Assembly (NCBI GenBank): GCA_002341805.1
Contig: DDOS01000001.1
Location: 1 to 6,251 of the forward strand
Direction of reading: 5' to 3'
Source of the DNA: Aquificaceae bacterium UBA2488
GTDB lineage: Bacteria; Aquificota; Aquificia; Aquificales; Aquificaceae
DNA: 6,251 nt
Below the pieces are notes generated by a model, which saw only the letters and a list, made by a program, of their open reading frames with translations, had not been told where the DNA came from and did no database searches. Position numbers and translations under genes: made by a program. Of this stretch, positions 1-6,014 are shown in pieces (the stretch's first letter is position 1; each line of letters opens with the position of its first letter).

Positions 1-417
1 ACTCCATACGATCCATGTGGCTATGGCAAGTCCAATTAAAAACATACCAAGGGCAATAGGTGTGGTGATAAGAGTGGTCATTATATCACCAAAACCACTG
101 GTTTTTATACCCACTATTATGTTGTCGTTACCTATTTTTTGGGTAGCACCATGAAATAGGTTTTGATCTATTGGGTGATTTATAAGGTTTGTGGATTTTA
201 TAACCCTGTTTGGAGTTTTTACAAGCACCACCATATCATCTCCGTAGGGAAGCACTATCTGGTTTGACCCAGATTTTATACTATACAAAGCCATGCTTAT
301 GTCCTTAGAAATATGCTCTTCTTTCTGATAATAATAATAATCAGAGGCTATATAAAAACTCCCCACCATAAAAAATATAGCACAAAACATGGCAAATAGC
401 GATGTAAACAAATTCAT
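1..417 (-). CDS. Membrane-anchored sensor-like protein, N-terminal part (possible histidine kinase), cut by window edge
   Basis: This reading frame starts at ATG 417-415 and is still open at base 1, giving 139 visible residues. Residues 2-24 are a hydrophobic segment (rich in F, L, A, I), residues 25-111 are a polar region, and residues 112-138 form a second hydrophobic segment ending in ATWIVWS. This inside-outside-inside layout with a roughly 87-residue extracytoplasmic domain is typical of sensor histidine kinases, diguanylate cyclases and chemoreceptors. The signalling domain that would decide between them lies outside the window, so the kinase label is an inference. The start is supported by a GGTGGAG ribosome-binding site (complement of 424-430) inside the end of the pmbA gene and by the single-base gap after the pmbA stop, which suggests translational coupling. 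I do not recognise the periplasmic domain as a named sensor fold. Confidence 0.7.
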   Translation of the reverse strand, partial: MNLFTSLFAMFCAIFFMVGSFYIASDYYYYQKEEHISKDISMALYSIKSGSNQIVLPYGDDMVVLVKTPNRVIKSTNLINHPIDQNLFHGATQKIGNDNIIVGIKTSGFGDIMTTLITTPIALGMFLIGLAIATWIVWS

Positions 418-418
418 A

Positions 419-1747
419 TCATACTCCACCTATCGTGATATTTTCCACCAACACGGAGGCAGAACCCACATGCCCAAAGAATCTAAAGTCATTCCCAATT
501 AATTTTATTTTTTTCAAAAGCTCCAAGAAGTTAGAAGCCACCGTAGCGGCTCTCACAGCATGTTCAGGTTTCCCGCTTTTATAATAAACCCCAGAAGCTC
601 CAAGTGAAAAATTACCAGATATGGGATCTGCCATATGAAGACCCATAAGCTCAGTTATATAAAGACATTCTTCATAAGCTCCCAAAAGCTCTTCTACCGA
701 ATGACTGGAAGGTTTTAAATATAGATTGTGTATACCTGTGGTGGGCATAGATTTATAAGAGGCTCTTACACTGTTGGAAGTAGACTCTACATTTAATTTT
801 TTAGCAGTATAAAGATTATGCAAAAAGCCTTTAAACACGCCGTTTTCCACCACTATGTTTTCTCTTGTAGGGTTTCCATCAGCATCGTAGTATGAACTAC
901 CCAAAGCTCTATTTAAAGTGCCATCATCTATTATATTTACCCGTGGATTGGCTATTTGTTCATTTAGCTTGTCTTTTAAAATGGTTTTATTCTTTATTAA
1001 AAAATCCCCTAAGAATATGGATGAAAAAGTCCTAAGCAAGGATACCATGCTATCTGATGAAAACACCACTGCTATACTTCTTGTTTCAAAGCTTTTGGGA
1101 TCCAAAAGACTTATTGTATTATTAAAAATATCAGATACAAGCATATCAAGGTTCAGGTCTTCTAAAAACCTCGAAGCCACATAAGAACAGCCTGAAGATG
1201 TGTCTGTGTCTGAGCTTGCTATGGCACAACCCATAATAAAAAATCCGCTCATCGTCTCTTCAATGTTAACCCCATAAGAATTTTCCATAATATAGCGATA
1301 TTTTGACTCTGTATAAGATAGATCTCTTATAAGTTTTATACGAGGGTCTTTGCCTTTTATACGCTTTTCTAAATCAAGAAGCGTATTTATCTTTTGGTTT
1401 TTATCCTTTGAAAGCCCAGTCTCATCGAAAAGCTCAATTTTTTTGGTTTGTATTTTCCCTTCTTTTAAAAGCTCAATATCATCGGTGGTCTCTTGAGCAT
1501 TGGCAATATCCATAGCCATCTTAGTGGCATCCTGAATATGCTTTTTGGCTAAGTTTGTGGTATAAGAAAAACCCACTTTACGATCTTTCACAAGCCTTAT
1601 GCCAAGACCCATCTCTTTGGAAGCTTCTATCCTATCCACCTTGAGATCTTCTATATCTATCTTTGTCTTAGCATTTTCACTTAAGTATAGCTCAAACTCA
1701 AATCCTTCCTTTAACACATTCTTTACAGCATTTTTTATATCTTCCAT
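419..1747 (-). CDS. pmbA: TldE/PmbA family protein (TldD partner, metalloprotease-like)
   Basis: The 442-residue product has the length and layout of TldE (PmbA), the partner of the zinc protease TldD. In enterobacteria the TldD/TldE heterodimer trims the leader of modified peptides such as microcin B17 and degrades CcdA; it acts in the cytoplasm. The C-terminal half carries family hallmarks: YDADGNPT (287-294), a GxFxGFLHNLYTAKKL stretch near 303-318, a PTTGIHNLYL region (335-344), SGNFSLGASG (377-386) and a GND-to-glycine-rich ending (418-441). There is no HExxxH zinc motif anywhere, which separates it from TldD. No signal peptide is present. An in-frame TAG lies six codons upstream of the ATG, so the start is well fixed. 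No Shine-Dalgarno sequence precedes it; instead a TATAAT ends 7 bases before the ATG. The downstream sensor-like gene is probably co-transcribed. No tldD is visible here. Confidence 0.93.
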   Translation of the reverse strand: MEDIKNAVKNVLKEGFEFELYLSENAKTKIDIEDLKVDRIEASKEMGLGIRLVKDRKVGFSYTTNLAKKHIQDATKMAMDIANAQETTDDIELLKEGKIQTKKIELFDETGLSKDKNQKINTLLDLEKRIKGKDPRIKLIRDLSYTESKYRYIMENSYGVNIEETMSGFFIMGCAIASSDTDTSSGCSYVASRFLEDLNLDMLVSDIFNNTISLLDPKSFETRSIAVVFSSDSMVSLLRTFSSIFLGDFLIKNKTILKDKLNEQIANPRVNIIDDGTLNRALGSSYYDADGNPTRENIVVENGVFKGFLHNLYTAKKLNVESTSNSVRASYKSMPTTGIHNLYLKPSSHSVEELLGAYEECLYITELMGLHMADPISGNFSLGASGVYYKSGKPEHAVRAATVASNFLELLKKIKLIGNDFRFFGHVGSASVLVENITIGGV

Positions 1748-1943
1748 AATTTCTATTATAAACTAATCTTAAATATATATGTTGATAAAATTTATAAAAG
1801 CACATAGTTAACGATCGCTTAGACTCTAATAGTTAGTGGCCATTTGGATATCATCTTGGCGTTGGTGATATAGTAATGATTATCCAGTCAAAGTTTTCAT
1901 CAAATATTCATAATTTATGGATTATATTATAACCATCAACCTT
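1748..1943. other. Divergent intergenic region with a small hairpin
   Basis: This spacer separates the divergent pmbA and small secreted protein genes and contains no convincing coding frame. It holds an 8-bp stem (1848-1855 with 1864-1871, one G-U pair) around an 8-base loop. That stem overlaps a wider imperfect inverted repeat, TGGATATCAT (1845-1854) against ATGATTATCCA (1876-1886). ATAGTTA occurs twice (1804-1810 and 1829-1835). No T-run follows the hairpin, so it is not a terminator; an operator or chance are both possible. For the plus-strand gene only weak -10-like elements are seen (CATAAT 1909-1914, TATATT 1923-1928), without a good -35. Confidence 0.4.
1755..1760 (-). promoter_or_regulatory. 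Candidate -10 element for pmbA, implying a leaderless transcript
   Basis: The minus strand reads TATAAT here, seven bases upstream of the pmbA ATG. The expected transcription start then falls at or within a base or two of the start codon. The best -35 candidate is TCAACA (complement of 1780-1785), four of six matches but at a long 19-base spacing. The region is AT-rich, so chance occurrence is possible. Confidence 0.45.
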
Positions 1944-1950
1944 AAGGAGG
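1944..1950 (+). promoter_or_regulatory. Strong Shine-Dalgarno site for the small secreted protein
   Basis: AAGGAGG lies 8 bases before the ATG at 1959. It decides the start: an in-frame ATG at 1917 would add 14 residues (MDYIITINLKEVCS) ahead of a normal signal peptide and has no ribosome-binding site. The Shine-Dalgarno site would lie inside that longer frame. Confidence 0.85.
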
Positions 1951-1958
1951 TATGTAGC

Positions 1959-2249
1959 ATGAAGAATTTAGTAAAAGGTATTTTGTCACTCGCGATCATC
2001 TCAGGTGTGGCCTTGGCCCAAGCACCTGCCAAAGAAACCAAATCTCAAGAAAAGTTTGAGCATGTAAAGGCCCGTATCTTACACATGATTGACAAAAAGA
2101 TGGACTTCTTACAAAAGCACAAAGCCTGTGTAGAAAAAGCTCAAAACTGGAAAGAACTAAGAGGATGCAGACCAAAAAGAAGAATGTGGCATAAACACTG
2201 GCATCACAAGCCAATGATGCACAAAGAAGCTCCAGCTCAAGGCAAATGA
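1959..2249 (+). CDS. Small secreted protein with His/Met/Trp-rich tail
   Basis: With the start at 1959 the product has 96 residues. Residues 1-20 form a clear signal peptide (two lysines, a hydrophobic core, ending ALA before QAPAKE), so the mature protein of about 76 residues is probably periplasmic. Residues 31-64 look helical and charged (EKFEHVKARILHMIDKKMDF onward), followed by two cysteines, C57 and C70, 13 residues apart in the context KACVEKA and RGCRP; these could form a disulfide or bind metal. Residues 76-88 hold M76, W77, H78, H80, W81, H82, H83, M86, M87 and H88, a dense set of possible copper or nickel ligands. I do not recognise a named family. A metal-binding or metal-stress role is an inference from composition only. 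The gene is monocistronic: its own ribosome-binding site lies before it and a strong terminator follows 10 bases after the stop. Confidence 0.82.
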   Translation: MKNLVKGILSLAIISGVALAQAPAKETKSQEKFEHVKARILHMIDKKMDFLQKHKACVEKAQNWKELRGCRPKRRMWHKHWHHKPMMHKEAPAQGK

Positions 2250-2259
2250 TAAAAACATT

Positions 2260-2287
2260 GGCAAGCCCACAAATGGGCTTGCCTTTT
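2260..2287 (+). terminator. Intrinsic terminator after the small secreted protein gene, possibly bidirectional
   Basis: GGCAAGCCCA (2260-2269) and TGGGCTTGCC (2274-2283) form a perfect 10-bp stem closed by a CAAA loop and followed by TTTT (2284-2287). On the opposite strand the same hairpin is followed after AATG by five T (complement of 2251-2255), so it may also stop transcripts arriving from the minus operon. The T-tracts are short on both sides. Confidence 0.88.
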
Positions 2288-2311
2288 CATCAAAAAATCA
2301 CTATATTATAG

Positions 2312-2317
2312 TATAAT
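2312..2317 (+). promoter_or_regulatory. -10 element for the glycine-zipper lipoprotein gene
   Basis: A perfect TATAAT lies between the terminator and the lipoprotein start codon. No good -35 is found; the best three-of-six match, TCATCA (2287-2292), sits 19 bases upstream at the edge of the terminator. A second TATATT at 2302-2307 could serve instead. If TATAAT is used, the leader is only about 10-12 bases and begins almost at the Shine-Dalgarno site. Confidence 0.6.
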
Positions 2318-2324
2318 GCTTTAT

Positions 2325-2330
2325 AGGAGG
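2325..2330 (+). promoter_or_regulatory. Shine-Dalgarno site with short spacing
   Basis: AGGAGG is complete but only 4 bases (TTAT) separate it from the ATG at 2335, closer than usual. It still fixes the start, because the following residues give a well-formed lipoprotein signal. Confidence 0.8.
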
Positions 2331-2334
2331 TTAT

Positions 2335-2751
2335 ATGATTAGAAAAATTGGTGTTGTTGGAACAATGTTGGGTTTATCAACTTTATTGTTTTCTTGTGCT
2401 CAAACGGGGCAATACACGCTATCACCTGCAGGTCAACAAGGAGCAGCAGTAGGTGGTATACTTGGCGCAACAGCTGGTACTATGCTTGATAGTTCAAACA
2501 GATGGCGCGGTGGCGTGCTTGGTGCTGCCATGGGTGCAATCCTTGGTGGTACCTTAGGGCAAGTGGCTAACAACGCAGCTCAGCAAGCAGCTCAAAACAA
2601 TCAAACTGTTCAGTATACCAACGGCAATCAAACCATTCAAGCTGTACCTCAAGGCCAAACATCAAATGGATGTACTCAAGTCACCACAAAATACTATCAA
2701 AATGGCCAGCTTGTGAAAACCGAAACAAGAGAGGTATGTCCAGGCCAGTAG
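2335..2751 (+). CDS. Glycine-zipper lipoprotein (17 kDa surface antigen-like)
   Basis: The product has 138 residues. Residues 1-20 are a lipoprotein signal peptide ending in the lipobox LLFSC, with C21 as the lipidated residue; A22 and Q23 follow, and no aspartate at +2 argues for sorting to the outer membrane by the usual rule. Residues 36-75 carry two glycine-zipper segments with glycines every four residues: G36, G40, G44, G48, then a short SSNRWR turn, then G59, G63, G67, G71, G75. This is the pattern of the glycine zipper 2TM family (Rickettsia 17 kDa antigen, SlyB-like). A Gln/Asn-rich linker (about 77-110) leads to a C-terminal YYQNGQLVKTETREVCPG motif with C113 and C135, a likely disulfide. 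Such lipoproteins are thought to support outer-membrane integrity, but the exact role here is unknown. Its stop codon directly abuts that of the convergent transglycosylase gene. Confidence 0.9.
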   Translation: MIRKIGVVGTMLGLSTLLFSCAQTGQYTLSPAGQQGAAVGGILGATAGTMLDSSNRWRGGVLGAAMGAILGGTLGQVANNAAQQAAQNNQTVQYTNGNQTIQAVPQGQTSNGCTQVTTKYYQNGQLVKTETREVCPGQ

Positions 2752-3483
2752 TTAACCTATATTGCTATACTTTTTTATTTTGGATATAACAGACTGGACA
2801 TAGTTCCAGTTGTTGCTATTTATACCGTTGTAGGCTTTTATAGCAAGTGGCCAAGAGCCATATTTGGCAAAATTTTCCTTTAGGATCTCTGCTCCCATTA
2901 AAATGTTGGTCTTTATATCAAAAAGCTGATTTTTGTCTGTAATGCCATATTTTTTCATCAAATCTATATTGTGATCGTAATTAACTTGCATAAGGCCTCT
3001 ATCAGTGGTACCGTCTTTATTGTGATTTACCGTATAAGGATTAAAAGAAGACTCTTGGTCTATGATGGCATATATAAGAGATTTTGGTATACCTACTTTT
3101 CTAGAAACTTCATACACTGCAGACTCCATCTGATTTTTAAGATCAGGAGGCATTGTGTCAAGAGTATACAGCTTTACATTTCCGGTATCATTTCCTATTA
3201 GGCTTTTAAGATTAAAAGGATTAGGATCTTCTTGAAGGTTAGTTTTATTATCAGATGATGGCGAATCACTGGGAGATAATACCGCATCAAAGAATGCAAA
3301 CATCTGCTGCAATAATAAGTTATCTGACATAAAACCATCTTTGCTAAAGGGGATAAACTTGGGGTTTGTGTTGGTGTTTTCTTGAATCATATTTTCGAAA
3401 GACTCTGTGGTATTTTCTGGAATCTGCTTTATGGTTTTTTCGTTGGAAGTATTGTATAGGTCTGAAAAGCCCTCAATACGCAT
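2752..3483 (-). CDS. Lytic transglycosylase (SLT domain) without signal peptide
   Basis: The 243-residue product has a C-terminal Slt70-type lytic transglycosylase domain (about 117-240), which cleaves the glycan strands of peptidoglycan to give 1,6-anhydro ends. Visible hallmarks are QESSFNP (143-149) with E144 as the expected catalytic acid, DRGLMQVN (161-168) and AYNG (217-220). Residues 1-115 are polar, rich in N, S, T, D and E, with one short hydrophobic patch (about 57-70, LLLQQMFAFFDAVL); there is no signal peptide or lipobox. A longer N-terminus is excluded because TAG occurs in frame three codons before the ATG. The gene starts one base after the TPR gene stop with only a weak GAG ribosome-binding site, so it is probably translationally coupled. 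Signal-less transglycosylases with disordered N-termini occur next to flagellar or type III export systems and in some Firmicutes; how this one reaches the wall is unknown. Confidence 0.9.
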   Translation of the reverse strand: MRIEGFSDLYNTSNEKTIKQIPENTTESFENMIQENTNTNPKFIPFSKDGFMSDNLLLQQMFAFFDAVLSPSDSPSSDNKTNLQEDPNPFNLKSLIGNDTGNVKLYTLDTMPPDLKNQMESAVYEVSRKVGIPKSLIYAIIDQESSFNPYTVNHNKDGTTDRGLMQVNYDHNIDLMKKYGITDKNQLFDIKTNILMGAEILKENFAKYGSWPLAIKAYNGINSNNWNYVQSVISKIKKYSNIG

Positions 3484-3484
3484 A

Positions 3485-5131
3485 TTACTCTAAACGTTTT
3501 AATTCTTGGTAAAGCCTTTTCTTCTGACCTGGCTCTTCTTCTCCTTTTTTGTTCACTATTTTTAAAGCTTTTAAATAGAGTTTCTTAGCCTCTTTTTTAT
3601 CCCCAAGAGCTAATTTTATATCCGCCAAGTGTTCTAATATCACAGAATCATCTTTGTTTAATTTGTAAGCTTCTTCAGAGTATGTTAAAGCTTTTTTGTA
3701 ATCTTTTAAAAGATAATATCCATAAGCAAGGCTATCTAAGTAAGATGGGTTTTTTGGCGATAACGCAATTGCTTTTTTCACATAATCAAGCCCTTGTTTT
3801 ATATCTTTTTTATATAAAAGCATGGTATAGCCAAGATAGTTTAGCATTTCGGCGTTTTTGGGCTCTAACTCTACCACCTTTTTAAGATCTTTTATCTCAT
3901 CGTCTATACGGTGAAGTTTATCTTCTATCATAGCTCTTATAAAGTAGCTTCTATAATCGTGAGGATCTAATTTGATAGACTGGTCCGCAAAAGATTTTGC
4001 TGTTATATAATGCTTTTGATTTGCAAGTATAAGAGCTTTAAAAATATACAACTTAGCACTAAAAGGATTTAGCTTAAGACCTTTTTCTATATAAGGGGTT
4101 GCCTCTGCGTATTTACCCTCATCCACCAATATGCTTGCTATACGTTCATAGAGCTTTGGATTTTTAGGATCTAACCTCAGCACATGTTTATAAACAGACA
4201 ACGCACCAACATCATCGTGAGAAGCCTCCAGTGCAAGTCCATATAGATATCCTATGGTTTTGTTGTTAGGGTGTTGTTTATATAGATTTTTCAGTATCTT
4301 GGTGGCTTCTTTGTATCTCATGCTTTGAAGAAGACTCACCGCATACTCATATTGATAAAATCTGTTTTTAGGATCTAGTTTTAAGAGCTTTTGATAAACA
4401 TCGGAAGCTTTGTAGCTAAGACCAAGTTTTGAAAATAACTTTCCAAGCATTTCTAACGCACTTATATTAGATGGGTCTTTTTTAAGTATATCTTCATAAA
4501 GTTGTTGCTCTTTTTGATAATTTCCGCTTTGATCATATATGGAAGCTAAGGTTTTTATGGCCTCTGTGAAACTTGGTTTTAGTTCTATAGCTTTCTTTAG
4601 ATTTTCTATGGCTTTATCTTTTTCTCCTTGAGCTAATTCAATACGGGCTTTTATATAATAAAATATTTCTTTTTTATTTTCGTTTTTAAAAGCCAAAAAC
4701 TGATTTAATATCATATTTGCTTTGTCTATTTCCCCATCATGAAGGTATGTGGTTATAAGATTTAGAGCAAAAAAATTATCCTCTGGAAATTCCTTTAAAG
4801 CATCTTTTAATATATCTTTTGCTTTTTCATAATCTTCGTTCATCGTATAAAGGGTATATAAATCTATGTATGGTTGTTTGAGGTTTTTGTAATAGTATTT
4901 GTATAAATTTGCCACATATATAGCATCTTTTATATCGTGAGCTCTTACATACATGCTTATGTTGTCTTCAAAAACGGGTGGAGTAGGCATTTCTTGTATG
5001 GCTTTTTTACAATAAGGATAGGCTTTTGTGGGCTTATCTAAATAATAGTGACACATCGCATAGTCAAAATAAGGATTTGCAACCGCCATTGAGCTCAAAA
5101 AACACAAAGATACCAAAATCTTCTTAAGCAT
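3485..5131 (-). CDS. Secreted TPR-repeat protein, 548 residues
   Basis: A signal peptide covers residues 1-18 (two lysines, hydrophobic core, ending AVA before NPYF), so the protein is probably periplasmic, perhaps surface-associated. Nearly all the rest is a stack of about 12-13 tetratricopeptide repeats between residues 90 and 529, recognisable by repeated A-x-x-x-Y/L-x-K-x-L/A-x-L-x-P-x-N phrases (for example LKLDPKN 250-256, LRLDPKN 318-324, VELEPKN 420-426). The last repeats contain YLDSLAYGYYLLKDYKKAL (464-482) and VILEHLADIKLALGD (497-511), a signature of a widespread family of exported bacterial TPR proteins of unknown function. TPR stacks bind partner proteins; the partner here is not evident. 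Two early cysteines (C27, C41) could pair. The start overlaps the stress-protein gene by 8 bases (ATGCTTAA shared) with AGAGGT 5 bases upstream. The C-terminus is highly charged (EEEPGQKKRLYQELKRLE). Confidence 0.9.
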   Translation of the reverse strand: MLKKILVSLCFLSSMAVANPYFDYAMCHYYLDKPTKAYPYCKKAIQEMPTPPVFEDNISMYVRAHDIKDAIYVANLYKYYYKNLKQPYIDLYTLYTMNEDYEKAKDILKDALKEFPEDNFFALNLITTYLHDGEIDKANMILNQFLAFKNENKKEIFYYIKARIELAQGEKDKAIENLKKAIELKPSFTEAIKTLASIYDQSGNYQKEQQLYEDILKKDPSNISALEMLGKLFSKLGLSYKASDVYQKLLKLDPKNRFYQYEYAVSLLQSMRYKEATKILKNLYKQHPNNKTIGYLYGLALEASHDDVGALSVYKHVLRLDPKNPKLYERIASILVDEGKYAEATPYIEKGLKLNPFSAKLYIFKALILANQKHYITAKSFADQSIKLDPHDYRSYFIRAMIEDKLHRIDDEIKDLKKVVELEPKNAEMLNYLGYTMLLYKKDIKQGLDYVKKAIALSPKNPSYLDSLAYGYYLLKDYKKALTYSEEAYKLNKDDSVILEHLADIKLALGDKKEAKKLYLKALKIVNKKGEEEPGQKKRLYQELKRLE

Positions 5132-6014
5132 TGTCTACCTCTGATTTAAATATATAAAGAGGAAATTTTGTAGCTCTTAAAATCCTCATAGTTTCAAATT
5201 TTCCAAACATGCGCTCCAAAAGCTTTGGCTTTTTAGAAGCAATTATAACAATATCTGGGTTTAGAGCTTCAGCCTCTTTTTCTATAGCAACAGCGACATC
5301 ACTTGAATTTATTATCTTATAATCAAACTCAAAGCCTTGGGAAAATCTTTGCTTTATTTGTTCTAGTTTTTCTAATCTCTTTTTATTTATATCTTGTTCT
5401 ATGGTTTGAGAAATACCTGGGGATAATTCTATATTTATGCCTTTATCAACATGTATTAGCGTTATCTTTGGTTTTAGGCTTTTAAAAGCATCAAAAACAA
5501 AATTCAACATATCATCGCATATTCTTGTAAAATCATAAGCTATCATAATATCGTCAAGTTTTTCTATCTCTTTTGATTTTATTATTATATTGTTTGTTCT
5601 TGAGTTTTTTACTATATCTTCTGTGGTACTACCCACCAATATCTTTTCCACAAGATTTTTACTATGACCTCCAAGTATGATGGCTTCAGCTTGTTGCTCT
5701 TCGGCTTCTTTTGTGATAACCTCTGAGAATGGTGTATCCACTATTACTTTTGTGCCCACTTTTAAAGGTTCTAAGTATTCTTTCAGAGCTAAGAGCTTTT
5801 CCTGGGCTATGCTTTTGGCATTGTCTTCGGCTTTTTGAATGATATCAAGGTCTACTATATCTATGGAAAGTCCTTCTGGATAAGGCAAATATGTAAGAGG
5901 TGCCATCACGTGTAAAAGTTCGATGTCTTTACTTAGTTTTGATGCAAGCACCTTTGAACTTCTTACCACCAAGTTTGTAATATCTGAAAAATCAACGCTT
6001 ACAAGGTATTTCAT
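5124..6014 (-). CDS. Tandem universal stress protein (two UspA domains)
   Basis: The 296-residue cytoplasmic protein contains two Usp folds, about 1-147 and 152-292. Each begins with a beta strand ending in an aspartate (YLVSVDFSD and IMIAYDFTR) and each ends in the family's strand-helix-strand (IIIKSKE and PLYIFKS). Domain 1 keeps most of the nucleotide-binding motif G-x2-G-x9-G-S/T: G115, then S118 in place of the second glycine, then G128-S129. Domain 2 has lost it (A259, K262, and a misplaced G271), so at most one half probably binds ATP or another adenine nucleotide. Usp proteins help cells survive starvation, heat or oxidative stress by mechanisms that vary. The start has a good AGGAG 6 bases upstream. 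It overlaps the upstream phosphatase gene by 23 bases and the TPR gene by 8, placing it mid-operon. Confidence 0.9.
   Translation of the reverse strand: MKYLVSVDFSDITNLVVRSSKVLASKLSKDIELLHVMAPLTYLPYPEGLSIDIVDLDIIQKAEDNAKSIAQEKLLALKEYLEPLKVGTKVIVDTPFSEVITKEAEEQQAEAIILGGHSKNLVEKILVGSTTEDIVKNSRTNNIIIKSKEIEKLDDIMIAYDFTRICDDMLNFVFDAFKSLKPKITLIHVDKGINIELSPGISQTIEQDINKKRLEKLEQIKQRFSQGFEFDYKIINSSDVAVAIEKEAEALNPDIVIIASKKPKLLERMFGKFETMRILRATKFPLYIFKSEVDNA

Noticed and set aside
918..1184. Open frame of 88 codons opposite pmbA
   Set aside because: It lies wholly antisense to a strongly recognised gene, has no ribosome-binding evidence and resembles no protein family.
1917..1958. Earlier ATG giving the small secreted protein 14 extra residues
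   Set aside because: It has no ribosome-binding site, would bury a perfect AAGGAGG inside the coding region, and would put residues in front of a normal signal peptide.
1996..2214. Minus-strand frame of 72 codons opposite the small secreted protein
   Set aside because: The plus-strand gene has a Shine-Dalgarno site, signal peptide and terminator; the antisense frame has none of these.
2762..2781. T-rich stretch after the lipoprotein stop as an intrinsic terminator
   Set aside because: The T-run is present but no stable GC-containing stem precedes it, only a TATA/TATA pairing.
2793..2810. Inverted repeat ACTGGA / TCCAGT as a terminator for the lipoprotein gene
   Set aside because: It lies within the transglycosylase coding sequence, has only six pairs plus a wobble, and is not followed by a T-tract.
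3485..5131. Internal repeats in the DNA as a repeat array or CRISPR
   Set aside because: The periodicity of about 100 bases comes from the TPR codons; the units are diverged and lack identical repeats with unique spacers.
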